A program made the translations under genes and the position numbers. The notes beneath the pieces are model-generated. The model saw only the letters and a list, made by a program, of their open reading frames with translations. It did not search any database and was not told where the DNA came from. From Burkholderiales bacterium (GTDB lineage Bacteria; Pseudomonadota; Gammaproteobacteria; Burkholderiales; Burkholderiaceae_C), in NCBI GenBank assembly GCA_017307865.1, contig JAFKGE010000018.1:110276-174275 (forward strand): a stretch of DNA of 64,000 nt. The letters run 5' to 3'. Of this stretch, positions 53,375 to 60,588 are shown piece after piece. The number at the start of each line of letters is the position of its first letter. Positions within the stretch are counted from its first letter, which is position 1.

Positions 53375-54766
53375 ATGCCCGCCGTGACCGCGGCCGCTTT
53401 TCCCTCATCCGTTCCCCCGCAAGAGCTCAGGACCATGGCCGGTCACGCCGCGTCGGTGTGGGTGGGGCAGGTGGCGGTGATGGCCTTCGGCGCGGTCGAC
53501 ACCATCGTGGCCGGCCGTCATTCTGACCTGTCGCTGGCGGCGCTGGCCATCGGCTCGTCGGTGTTCGTCACGGTCTACGTGTCGCTCAACGGCTTGCTGA
53601 CGGCGCTGCTGCCGATCTGGGCCGAGCTGCACGGCGGGCGCCGGCTGGCGGCCATCGGCCCCTCGGCGCGGCAGTCGCTGTACCTGTGCGCGGCGGCCAG
53701 CGTGCTGGGCATGGCGCTGCTGCTGCACCCGCAGCCCATCCTGCGCGCCACCCAGGTGCCGCCCGAGCTGCGCACGGTGGCGGCCGAATACCTGGCCGTG
53801 GTGGGCTGGAGCCTGCCGGCGTCGCTGTTGTTTCGCGCCTTCAGCACGCTCAGCCAGGCGCTGGGCAAGCCGCAGCTGGTGAGCTGGCTGCAGGTGGTGG
53901 CGCTGGCCGTCAAGGTGCCGCTGTCGGTGGGACTGACCTTCGGCATCTGGGGCCTGCCCGAGCTGGGCGTGGTCGGCTGCGCCTGGGCCACGTTCGCGGT
54001 CAACTTCTTTCTGTGCGCGCTGGCGCTGTGGCTGCTGCGCACGCAGCCCTTCTTTGTCGCGCTGGGTTTGTGGCGACGCGTGGAGCCGCCGCACGGCCCC
54101 ACGCTGCGAGCCTTTGCGCGCCTGGGCGTGCCGGCGGCGCTGACGCTGGTGGTGGAGATCACCTCGTTCACGCTGATGGCGCTGTTCGTCGCGCGCCTGG
54201 GCACCACGGCCACGGCGGCGCACCAGATCGCCGCCAACGTCACCGCGCTGCTCTACATGACGCCGCTGGCCCTGGCGATTGCCGCCAGCGCGCGCGTGGG
54301 CTACTGGCGCGGCGCCGGCGACGAGGCGCGCGCCCGCGCGCTGGCCCTGCTGGCCGTCAAGCTGGCGCTGGGCCTGGCGCTGCTGATGGCCGCGGCGGTG
54401 CTGCTGCTGCGCGGCTGGATCGTCGACATCTACACCGCCCACGCCGGCGTGGCGCTGCTGGCCGCGCAACTGCTGGCCTGGGTGGCGCTGCTGCACGTGT
54501 CCGACGCGATGCAGACCGTGTCGATCTTCGTGCTGCGCTGCTACCGGGTCACGCTGGCGCCCTTTGTCGTCTACTGCGTTCTGCTGTGGGGCGTGGGCCT
54601 GGGCGGCGGCTACCTGCTGGCCTATCACGGCCTGGGGCCGCTGGCGCCGCAGCTGTCGCCCGCCGCTTTCTGGCAGGCGGCGGCCGGCAGTCTGCTGGTG
54701 ACGGCGGGGGTGGTGCGCTGGCTGCTGGGGTGGGTGAGTGCGCGGGCGGTGAGGAATATGGCTTAG
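53375..54766 (+). CDS. MATE-family multidrug/metabolite efflux transporter
   Basis: This 463-residue inner-membrane protein has about 12 hydrophobic segments in the two-bundle MATE arrangement. It shows 'VWVGQVAVMAFGAVDTIVAGRHSDLSLAALAIGSS' near residues 28-62 and the second-bundle equivalent 'ALTLVVEITSFTLMALFVARLGTTATAAHQIAANVTALLYMTPLALAIAASARVGYWRGAG' near 250-310. MATE pumps export cationic drugs or metabolites with Na+ or H+. It is divergent from lldD over about 57 bases. I chose ATG 53375; the frame is open far upstream, but antisense to lldD. Confidence 0.88.
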   Translation: MPAVTAAAFPSSVPPQELRTMAGHAASVWVGQVAVMAFGAVDTIVAGRHSDLSLAALAIGSSVFVTVYVSLNGLLTALLPIWAELHGGRRLAAIGPSARQSLYLCAAASVLGMALLLHPQPILRATQVPPELRTVAAEYLAVVGWSLPASLLFRAFSTLSQALGKPQLVSWLQVVALAVKVPLSVGLTFGIWGLPELGVVGCAWATFAVNFFLCALALWLLRTQPFFVALGLWRRVEPPHGPTLRAFARLGVPAALTLVVEITSFTLMALFVARLGTTATAAHQIAANVTALLYMTPLALAIAASARVGYWRGAGDEARARALALLAVKLALGLALLMAAAVLLLRGWIVDIYTAHAGVALLAAQLLAWVALLHVSDAMQTVSIFVLRCYRVTLAPFVVYCVLLWGVGLGGGYLLAYHGLGPLAPQLSPAAFWQAAAGSLLVTAGVVRWLLGWVSARAVRNMA

Positions 54767-54809
54767 CCGCGCCGCTGATCCAGCGCGGAACTCACTCGCC
54801 TCACCTTGT

Positions 54810-55790
54810 TCAATCGACCGCCATATGCGCTGCTTGAGCAACTTTGCCCAAGCGGTCATATTCGGCGCGCGCCAGATCTGCGAGCGCGCTGGGCGTCGAA
54901 CCCTCGGGGGTGAACCCTGCCTTCAGCAGCTTGTCCTTGATCGCTGGGTCCGCAAGGGCCTCGCGGAATGCGGCCGACAGCCGATCGGTTACCGCCTGGG
55001 GCATCCCGGCAGGCCCGAACACGCCAAACCATGGATCGACGCCATATCCCTTGATCCCCGTCTCGGCAATGGTGGGAACGTTCGGCAGCTGTGGCGAACG
55101 CGACTTGCCAGCCACCGCCAGGGCGCGCAGCTTGCCAGCCTGAATGTGGGGCAGACTGGCCGGCAGGTTGTCGAACATGACGGTCAGGTGACCGCCCAGC
55201 ATGTCGTTGATGCCGGGGGCGCTGCCTTTGTAGGCTACGTGGGTCAACTCGATACCTGCCATCTGCGCAAACATGGCTCCCGCCAGGTGCATGGATGTAC
55301 CCGCGCCGGCCGTACCGAAGGGCAGGCCCGGGTGTTCCTTGGCGTAGGCGATGAATTCCGGCACTGTCTTTGCAGACATCTTGTCGGGGGCGACGGTCAA
55401 CACGATGGTCGAATACCCGAGCATGCTGATGGCCGTGAAGTCCTTGCGCGGATCGAAAGACATCTTCTTGTAGATGTGCGGATTGAGAGCGTTGGTGGAG
55501 ATTGCGCCGAAGCCAATCGTGTAGCCATCCGGCGCTGCTCGGGCGACCGCTTCCATACCGATGTTGCCGCCAGCCCCCGGACGGTTCTCAATGACGACCG
55601 GTTGCCCCAGCTTCCGGCTGACGTAGTCGCCCGTGGTGCGTGCCACCAAATCCGTGGTGCCGCCGGCGAGATACGGAACGATGAATTTGATCGGCTTGCT
55701 CGGCCAAGTGTCTTGAGCCCATGCGGTGAACGGCAGCAGGGCGCACAGGGAACCCAGCAGGATCGCGTGACGGCGTGAGGGTGTGGTCAT
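54810..55790 (-). CDS. Bug/TTT-type tripartite tricarboxylate-type solute-binding protein
   Basis: This 326-residue periplasmic binding protein of the Bug family is very common in Burkholderiales. The signal peptide is at about residues 1-25 (ending AWA|QDT), followed by 'WPSKPIKFIVPYLAGGTTDLVART' (28-51), 'GQPVVIENRPGAGGNIGMEAVARAAPDGYTIGFG' (62-95), 'VAYKGSAPGINDMLGGHLTVMFDNLPASLPHIQAGKLRALAVAGK' near 183-228 and 'PNVPTIAETGIKGYGVDPWFGVFGPAGMP' near 235. The start is supported by AAGGAG eight bases upstream. Its GC content is lower than that of its neighbours. No TctA/TctB genes adjoin it. Its frame continues upstream without a stop into the GGCT-like gene. Confidence 0.9.
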   Translation of the reverse strand: MTTPSRRHAILLGSLCALLPFTAWAQDTWPSKPIKFIVPYLAGGTTDLVARTTGDYVSRKLGQPVVIENRPGAGGNIGMEAVARAAPDGYTIGFGAISTNALNPHIYKKMSFDPRKDFTAISMLGYSTIVLTVAPDKMSAKTVPEFIAYAKEHPGLPFGTAGAGTSMHLAGAMFAQMAGIELTHVAYKGSAPGINDMLGGHLTVMFDNLPASLPHIQAGKLRALAVAGKSRSPQLPNVPTIAETGIKGYGVDPWFGVFGPAGMPQAVTDRLSAAFREALADPAIKDKLLKAGFTPEGSTPSALADLARAEYDRLGKVAQAAHMAVD

Positions 55791-56201
55791 GGAAGGAAAC
55801 TCCTTTTGGTTGAAGGTGGATTGAAAAGGGTGCACATCGCACATCTGCGAGTGGTTTGGGTGCCATTTTTGGCTTCTGCGCAGCGCATAGATTTGCGCCT
55901 CGACGCGCTGGCCATCGGGCAACTCGGCCAGCACCGCGACGCGCTCGTAGCCGTCGCCCTCGAAGGCATCGAGCCTGGTCCAGTGCAGGTGCAGCTCGGG
56001 CGAGGTGAAGACAAAACCTTGCACCGGCTCGCCGGCCTCATCCAGCACGATGCCGGGGTAGCCGGCGGCGGCGCCCCAGCCTTCGGGCAGCAGGGTGCCG
56101 CGCACGCTGGCGGCCTGCCAGGTGCCGTGCAGCGGGGCCAGCACGTGCTCGTTTGGCCGGCCGGGGGCCAGGGTGCCGTAGACGAAGAGTCGATCGCTCA
56201 T
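55791..56201 (-). CDS. Gamma-glutamylcyclotransferase-like (AIG2/GGCT) protein without its own stop
   Basis: Residues 1-109 match the small GGCT-like family: 'DRLFVYGTLAPGRPNEHVL' at 3-21 (substrate-loop motif YGTL), 'GTLLPEGWGAAAGYPGIVLDEAGEPVQGFVF' near 35-66 and the catalytic-Glu region 'RLDAFEGDGYERV' near 76-88. Family proteins end at about 'IYALRR', but here the frame runs on through 28 unrelated residues and continues in phase into the Bug-protein gene, so a 463-residue fusion is possible. The sequence after residue 109 is AT-richer, suggesting that a downstream insertion removed the stop. The Bug gene has its own RBS, so separate translation is also likely. Confidence 0.7.
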
Positions 56202-56232
56202 GCTGGCTCCTTCGGTGGGCGTGGATCAGAAC

Positions 56233-56383
56233 GTGTGAATGAATCGCGAGTGCCCGAAGGGATCGCCAAAACGCGTCCGATCAAGGCGCAAAGCACAGCC
56301 GTAGCCCGAGCTACGGCGAGCATTTGCAACGCCGGGCGGGCGGGTTTTGGCGGTCAAGGCGGGCATCAGGGGTTCGTTCACAC
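56233..56383. repeat. ~150-bp imperfect palindromic element upstream of the GGCT-like gene
   Basis: Left arm 56233-56280 (GTGTGAATGAATCG, then GCCCGAAGGG and CGCCAAAAC) is imperfectly complementary to right arm 56336-56383 (ends GGTTCGTTCACAC, with GTTTTGGCGG and GGCGGGCATC). The centre has a perfect stem GCCGTAGC-CCGA-GCTACGGC (56298-56317). It fills the 186-base gap and starts five bases after the gor stop. It looks like a non-coding palindromic repeat, possibly acting as a terminator for gor. Confidence 0.75.
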
Positions 56384-56387
56384 CTTC

Positions 56388-57773
56388 TTAGGTCCGGCTG
56401 ACCTGGCGCAGCGTGACGAATTCTTCCGCGCTGGTGGGGTGGATGCCGATGGTGGCGTCGAACTGGGCCTTGGTGGCGCCGCACTTCAGCGCCACGGCAA
56501 AGCCCTGCACGATTTCGCCGGCGTCGGCGCCGACCATGTGCAGGCCGATCACGCGGTCGGTCTTGGCGTCGACGATCAGCTTGACCAGGGTGCGTTCGCT
56601 GCCGCCGCTCACGGTGTGCTTGAGCGGCTTGAAGTCGCTGCGAAACACCTGGATGGCGCCGAACTGGGCGCGCGCCTGCTGCTCGCTCAGGCCCACGGTG
56701 CCGATGGGCGGGTGGGTGAAGACGGCGGTGGGAATGTTGCCGTAGTCCATGCGGCGCGCGGCCTGGCCGGGCGGCGGGCCGAACAGCTCGTCGGCCAGCA
56801 CCATGCCTTCGGCCAGCGCGACCGGGGTCAGTTCGAGCCGGCCCACCACGTCGCCGATGGCGTAGATGCCGGGCACGCTGGTGGCGAAGCGCTCGTCCAC
56901 CTCGATGGCGCCGCTGGGCGACAGCCGCACGCCCAGCGCGTCCAGCCCCAGGCCGGCGGTGTTGGCGTGACGGCCGGTGGCGTACAGCACCACGTCGGCC
57001 TCGATGGCGCTGCCGTCCTTCAGGTGCACGCGCCGCGCGGCGCCCGCCGCCTCGATGCGCGCCACGTCGGCGTGGGTGCGGATGTCGACGCCGTGCTTGC
57101 GCATCTCCCCGGCGGTGAAGTCGCGCACCTCGTCGTCGAAGCCGCGCAGGATTTGCTCGCCGCGGTACAGCAGCGTGACCTGCGCGCCCAGGCCGTGGAA
57201 GATGCTGGCCATCTCGCAGGCGATGTAGCCGCCGCCCACTACCGCCAGGCGTTTGGGAAACACCGGCAGGTCGAACATGTCGTCCGAGGTGACGGCCAGC
57301 TCGCGCCCCGGCACGTCGGGCACGAAGGGCGTGCCGCCGGTGGCGATCAGGATGTGGCGCGCGTGGTGGCGCACGGTGGCGCCGCCTTCCAGCGCAACCT
57401 CGACGGTGTGCGCATCGAGCAGCCGCGCATGGCCTTGCAGGCGCAGTACGTTCGCGCCCGACATCAGGCCGTCGTAGATGCCGTTCAGGCGCGTGATCTC
57501 CTTGGCGCGGTTGGTCTTGAGCGTGGCCCAGTCCAGCGTGGGCGTGCCCGGCAGGCGCCAGCCGAAGCCCGCACTTTCGGCAAAGGCCTCGGCGTAGTGC
57601 GCGCCGTAGCTGTAGAGCTTCTTGGGGATGCAGCCGACGTTGACGCAGGTGCCGCCCATGCGCCCGCTTTCGGCCATCGCCACGCGCGCCCCGCGCTGCG
57701 CCGCAAAGCGCGCCGCGCGCACGCCGCCCGAGCCGCCGCCGATGACGAAGAGGTCGAGGTCGAATTCAGTCAT
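56388..57773 (-). CDS. gor: Glutathione-disulfide reductase
   Basis: This NADPH-dependent flavoenzyme keeps glutathione reduced. The 461-residue protein has the FAD motif 'LFVIGGGSGGVRAARFAAQRG' at 8-28, the redox-active pair Cys43/Cys48 in 'GGTCVNVGCIPKK', an NADPH-binding 'LAVVGGGYIACEMASIFHGLGAQVTLLYRG' near 165-195, 'GIYAIGDVVGRLELTPVALAEGM' near 298 and the catalytic His in 'DATIGIHPTSAEEFVTLR' near 440. Residues after the GXGXXA motif (LYRGEQILRGFDDEVRD) fit NADPH-type Gor. The frame ends 5 bases from the palindromic element. Confidence 0.95.
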   Translation of the reverse strand: MTEFDLDLFVIGGGSGGVRAARFAAQRGARVAMAESGRMGGTCVNVGCIPKKLYSYGAHYAEAFAESAGFGWRLPGTPTLDWATLKTNRAKEITRLNGIYDGLMSGANVLRLQGHARLLDAHTVEVALEGGATVRHHARHILIATGGTPFVPDVPGRELAVTSDDMFDLPVFPKRLAVVGGGYIACEMASIFHGLGAQVTLLYRGEQILRGFDDEVRDFTAGEMRKHGVDIRTHADVARIEAAGAARRVHLKDGSAIEADVVLYATGRHANTAGLGLDALGVRLSPSGAIEVDERFATSVPGIYAIGDVVGRLELTPVALAEGMVLADELFGPPPGQAARRMDYGNIPTAVFTHPPIGTVGLSEQQARAQFGAIQVFRSDFKPLKHTVSGGSERTLVKLIVDAKTDRVIGLHMVGADAGEIVQGFAVALKCGATKAQFDATIGIHPTSAEEFVTLRQVSRT

Positions 57774-57917
57774 GGTGAGGGAGATTTTGCGTAGGGGATG
57801 AAAGCAGCTTTCAGTGTAGACAGCCCGCGCCGCACGAAGGGGGCGCAGGGGCTTTCGGTCAGGCGCGGGCGGCTTGCGACGGAGTTTGGCCTGGCTCGGA
57901 CAAGCCTGAAATTCCCC

Positions 57918-57923
57918 TATAAT
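57918..57923 (+). promoter_or_regulatory. -10 box (TATAAT) of tRNA-Lys
   Basis: A perfect TATAAT lies 36 bases before the tRNA 5' end. No strong -35 is visible at 17 bases upstream (CTCGGA), as is common for GC-rich genomes. Confidence 0.7.
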
Positions 57924-57959
57924 GGCGAGCTTCGGATTTCCCGCAACGGACGAAATTCG

Positions 57960-58035
57960 GGGCTCTTAGCTCAGTTGGTAGAGCAGCGGACTCTTAATCC
58001 GTTTGTCGTAGGTTCGACCCCTACAGGGCCCACCA
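57960..58035 (+). tRNA. tRNA-Lys (CTT anticodon)
   Basis: The cloverleaf is complete. The acceptor GGGCTCT pairs with AGGGCCC (one G-U). The anticodon stem is GCGGA/TCCGT with loop CTCTTAA, which places anticodon CTT. The T-stem is GTAGG/CCTAC with loop TTCGACC. The 3' CCA is encoded. It reads AAG (Lys). Its 3' end adjoins an accessory region of decayed mobile elements; tRNA-Lys genes are common integration targets. Confidence 0.97.
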
Positions 58036-58047
58036 AGCCACATAAGG

Positions 58048-58084
58048 AAAGCGCGCTACATAAACTGTAGTGCGCTTTTTTCTT
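58048..58084 (+). terminator. Rho-independent terminator of tRNA-Lys
   Basis: AAAGCGCGCTAC pairs with GTAGTGCGCTTT (one mismatch) around a 7-base loop, followed by TTTTTCTTT. It begins 13 bases after the tRNA CCA. Confidence 0.93.
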
Positions 58085-58098
58085 TCTGGCGCGATGTA

Positions 58099-58272
58099 AT
58101 GGCGGATGTAAGCGGATTTCGGCAATTCGGCCAATACCAGCACATCGCCCTTACGCCTTCGTCGGACTTCGGCGGCAACAAGAAGCGCCTGACCGAGTTC
58201 TCCAAGAGGTTCGGCTTCGTCGAGAACAAGGGCAAGAACCGGGCGTTTTCCACCAAGGAGTGTTGGCGTTGA
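58099..58272 (+). pseudogene. C-terminal fragment of a GNAT acetyltransferase
   Basis: The short frame contains 'SSDFGGNKKRLTEFSKRFGF' followed by VENKGKNRAF, which resembles the last helix-strand unit of GNAT acetyltransferases ('GNKxxLxxFYxRFGFVxNxGRNxDF'). The N-terminal acetyl-CoA-binding part is absent and the piece stops at the junction with the IS66 fragment. It is a decayed remnant. Confidence 0.6.
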
Positions 58273-58390
58273 TGCCGTAGGCCATCGCGACCATGGACAC
58301 CGACGGGCCCGGCTGCGCGCATTCGAGCAACACCTTCTCCTTCAACTCGGCGCTGTAGTGCCTGCGCCTTCTGACTATCTCCGTTGCCAT
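58259..58390 (-). pseudogene. Truncated IS66-family orfA (tnpA)
   Basis: The first 44 codons ('MATEIVRRRRHYSAELKEKV' then LLECAQPGPSVSMVAMAYGINANT) match the N terminus of IS66 OrfA proteins, including the start of the helix-turn-helix. The frame then runs into unrelated sequence, where the GNAT fragment begins. No IS66 orfB or orfC is nearby. Confidence 0.8.
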
Positions 58391-58464
58391 CGTGTCCAGC
58401 TTCTCCTAACTGGACAACATCGTTACCGCCTCTCAGCCTCTGTTCAAGATGGGTTCGCCACGCG

Positions 58465-58747
58465 CAAATCGGCCTGTTCGCAACCCGCACGAGCTGCCAT
58501 GTGCTGCGCTCCAACCAGCTGCGCATGCTGCTGGCCGCACTGGGCTACGTGCTGATCGAGCGGCTGCGCGCGCTGGCTTTGCAAGGCACCGAGTTGGCCA
58601 CGGCGCAGGTGGACACGCTGCGCATCAAACTGCTCAAAGTGGCGGCCGTGGTGACGCGCAACACGCGGCGCTCGCCTGTGCCTGGCATCGAACTGGTCCA
58701 GCGCGCAGACCTTCGCGCACGCCATGAGCCAGCTGCGCTCACCCTGA
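58465..58747 (+). pseudogene. Frameshifted C-terminal remnant of an IS1380-family transposase
   Basis: 'GLFATRTSCHVLRSNQLRML' and then 'GTELATAQVDTLRIKLLKVA' and 'AVVTRNTRR' match the end of IS1380 transposases. After about 58670 the match moves by one frame ('LASNWSSAQTFAHAMSQLRSP' plus stop at 58745-58747), so there is at least one frameshift. The catalytic part is missing. Confidence 0.8.
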
Positions 58748-58853
58748 ACGACAAGGACAGCGCCTGGCCGGCGCGGCGACACCAAAATGGCCCGCAACCC
58801 AAGCCGTCGGCATTTCCAACAAGGGCTAAGAACTCCACTCCTCGGGGGCAAGC

Positions 58854-59984
58854 TCACTTCTTGTCCATCCGCTCGACGATGCGCTCGATGTGCGTCACGA
58901 TGCCCGCGCTGATCGCCTCGGCACGCGCCAGGTCATCCTCGGCGCTGCGGATCTGGTCGACCAGCTTGCCAACCGTCACGGCCTTGCCCCACTGCGCCAG
59001 CGGTTGGAAGCGCAAGTACACGAGTGTGGTTCTGGGATCATCGTCCAGGGTCAGGTCGGCCACCAGGTGCTCCAGCCCCGCCGACAAGACCATGGGCCGC
59101 CACTCGAAGGGCAGGGGCGGATCGTCAAGGCGCCGCACCGGCCCTTGACTGCTGGCCAGCCGACGCAACAAGTCGGTCAGGCCAGCGAAGGGCAGCGTCA
59201 GGTAGACGAAATACAGCTCACGCGTGTGCGTCCAGGCAGCCGGTTTGTCGGGCACCTCGCTGCGCCGCGGGTAGCCGAACGGCACGAGGCCGGTGTCCTG
59301 CACCGACTGCCGGAAGGCGTCTTCGGGCCGGGTGGTGTCGGCCCAACTGGGCGCCTCACCCTCGTGCCAGCAGACCCCTTGGTAGGTCAGCCGGGCTTCG
59401 GCTGCCACCGGATAGGGCAGCTGCCAACGCTCCAGGCATCGCCTGAGGTGATCGCGAAAGCCGCGCAGCTCGCCTACCGCGATCGGGAATGCAAGGGTCC
59501 GCACCGGCCCGTCCGGAATGCCGCACATCGACGGCGCCCCCTTTTGCGGCTCGATCACCTGCAGCTGGTAGCTCGCCTCCAGCCGCGTCTTTGCAGCCCG
59601 GTCCCAGTTCTCGGGGAAGCAGCCGTACATGGCTTGGCCGATCACCACCGGCAGCGGGATGCACGTCTTGTAGATGGTGATGGAGCCCTTGATGCCGCGC
59701 CAGCGGTCTTCGGCCACCCATTGCTGCCCAGCGGCGTCATGTGCCAGCTCGAACCAGGTGTCGGCCTCGGTGCCCCGCCAGCGCGCCGACCAGCCCTCAT
59801 TCGAGCGCTTGAAGCTGGCTTCGTCCAACTCGCCCAGGATCAGGTAGGGTGGCAGATCGCCAGCCGATCGAACCGCGGCCGGCTCCAGCGCGCGCCAGTT
59901 GAAGTCGCGTCGCCGGGGCAGGTAACGCAGCAGGTGGATGGACGCGGGCGTTTGGGCCTGTTGCTGGATGATGGGGTGATTCAT
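58854..59984 (-). CDS. Uncharacterised protein of the PcfJ/DUF3293 cassette
   Basis: The 376-residue soluble protein is not recognised. It has no signal peptide, membrane segment or nucleotide-binding motif. Aromatic- and Arg-rich segments dominate ('RYLPRRRDFNWRALEPAAV', 'RWRGTEADTWFELAHDAAGQQWVAEDRWRGIKGS', 'CFPENWDRAAKTRLEASYQLQVIEPQKG'), and the last 40 residues look coiled-coil-like ('VGKLVDQIRSAEDDLARAEAISAG'). Its start overlaps a possible 16-codon frame (ATGA). It is the last gene of the one-strand cassette that starts at 63694. Codon use is like the cassette, slightly AT-richer than the core genome. Confidence 0.75.
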   Translation of the reverse strand: MNHPIIQQQAQTPASIHLLRYLPRRRDFNWRALEPAAVRSAGDLPPYLILGELDEASFKRSNEGWSARWRGTEADTWFELAHDAAGQQWVAEDRWRGIKGSITIYKTCIPLPVVIGQAMYGCFPENWDRAAKTRLEASYQLQVIEPQKGAPSMCGIPDGPVRTLAFPIAVGELRGFRDHLRRCLERWQLPYPVAAEARLTYQGVCWHEGEAPSWADTTRPEDAFRQSVQDTGLVPFGYPRRSEVPDKPAAWTHTRELYFVYLTLPFAGLTDLLRRLASSQGPVRRLDDPPLPFEWRPMVLSAGLEHLVADLTLDDDPRTTLVYLRFQPLAQWGKAVTVGKLVDQIRSAEDDLARAEAISAGIVTHIERIVERMDKK

Positions 59985-60031
59985 GACCGGACCTCCATCA
60001 ACAGGGCCAGGCCCATGCCATTGACGAACAT
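59981..60031 (-). CDS. Possible 16-residue leader/microprotein coupled to the 376-aa gene
   Basis: ATG at 60029-60031 follows AGGAG by seven bases and opens MFVNGMGLALLMEVRS, whose stop overlaps the next ATG (ATGA). The position and strong SD suggest that it serves to start translation of the larger gene. The product is hydrophobic in the middle, but too short to judge. Confidence 0.35.
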   Translation of the reverse strand: MFVNGMGLALLMEVRS

Positions 60032-60138
60032 GTCAACACTCCTGTTTAGCCGCTTTGACGAGCTGTCGGGGGCGGCAAGCTGGATCAAATCCCCCCGGTC
60101 GTAGCGCCCCTGCGGGCAGGCCGACCACGCCTTGAGTT

Positions 60139-60588
60139 TCAGCGCAGCAAGATCAGCTGCGGTACGCCATCGGCGCCACTCCAGATGAGGGCGTTCTGCT
60201 CGAAGCGCGCACCCAGTGACTTGGCCGCCTCGAGATCGAGGCCGAACACCATGAAACTGTCCTCGCCGGGCCAGTCGTTGCACGGGTGCTGGCCGATGCC
60301 GGCAGCGAACGCCAAGCCGCGCCGCGTGAGCTCCGCGGCCAGTGCGGACTGCCGGTTCGCGTTGCTGCCGTCATCGAAGCGCTGGCTGAACGGATTGCAA
60401 GCGGTCAGGAAGGCGCTGCCATCGACCTGATGCAACTTGTGGGTCGTCAGCAAGTCGGCGCTGGCCTGGCCCACCCGCAGGGTGAAGGGCTGGCCCCCAA
60501 GCACCCGATACTCCGTTTCCTGGTAGGCTTGAATCGTGCCCGGATCGATGATCGATGCGGCAGCGGACGATTTTTGGAGCACGGTCAT
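60139..60588 (-). CDS. DUF3293-family protein
   Basis: The 149-residue protein matches the DUF3293 pattern: 'YQETEYRVLGGQPFTLRVGQAS' near 23-44, 'SAFLTACNPFSQRFDDGSNANRQSALAAELTRRGLAFAAGIGQHP' near 60-104 and 'WPGEDSFMVFGLDLEAAKSLGARFEQNALIW' near 107-137. The domain's function is unknown. The start overlaps the PcfJ-like gene's stop (ATGA), so the two are translated together. Close coupling with a PcfJ-like protein suggests a joint role. Confidence 0.85.
   Translation of the reverse strand: MTVLQKSSAAASIIDPGTIQAYQETEYRVLGGQPFTLRVGQASADLLTTHKLHQVDGSAFLTACNPFSQRFDDGSNANRQSALAAELTRRGLAFAAGIGQHPCNDWPGEDSFMVFGLDLEAAKSLGARFEQNALIWSGADGVPQLILLR

Noticed and set aside
58444..58838. Other frames over the IS1380 remnant as new small genes
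   Set aside because: The frame that matches IS1380 transposases explains the segment as a frameshifted remnant.
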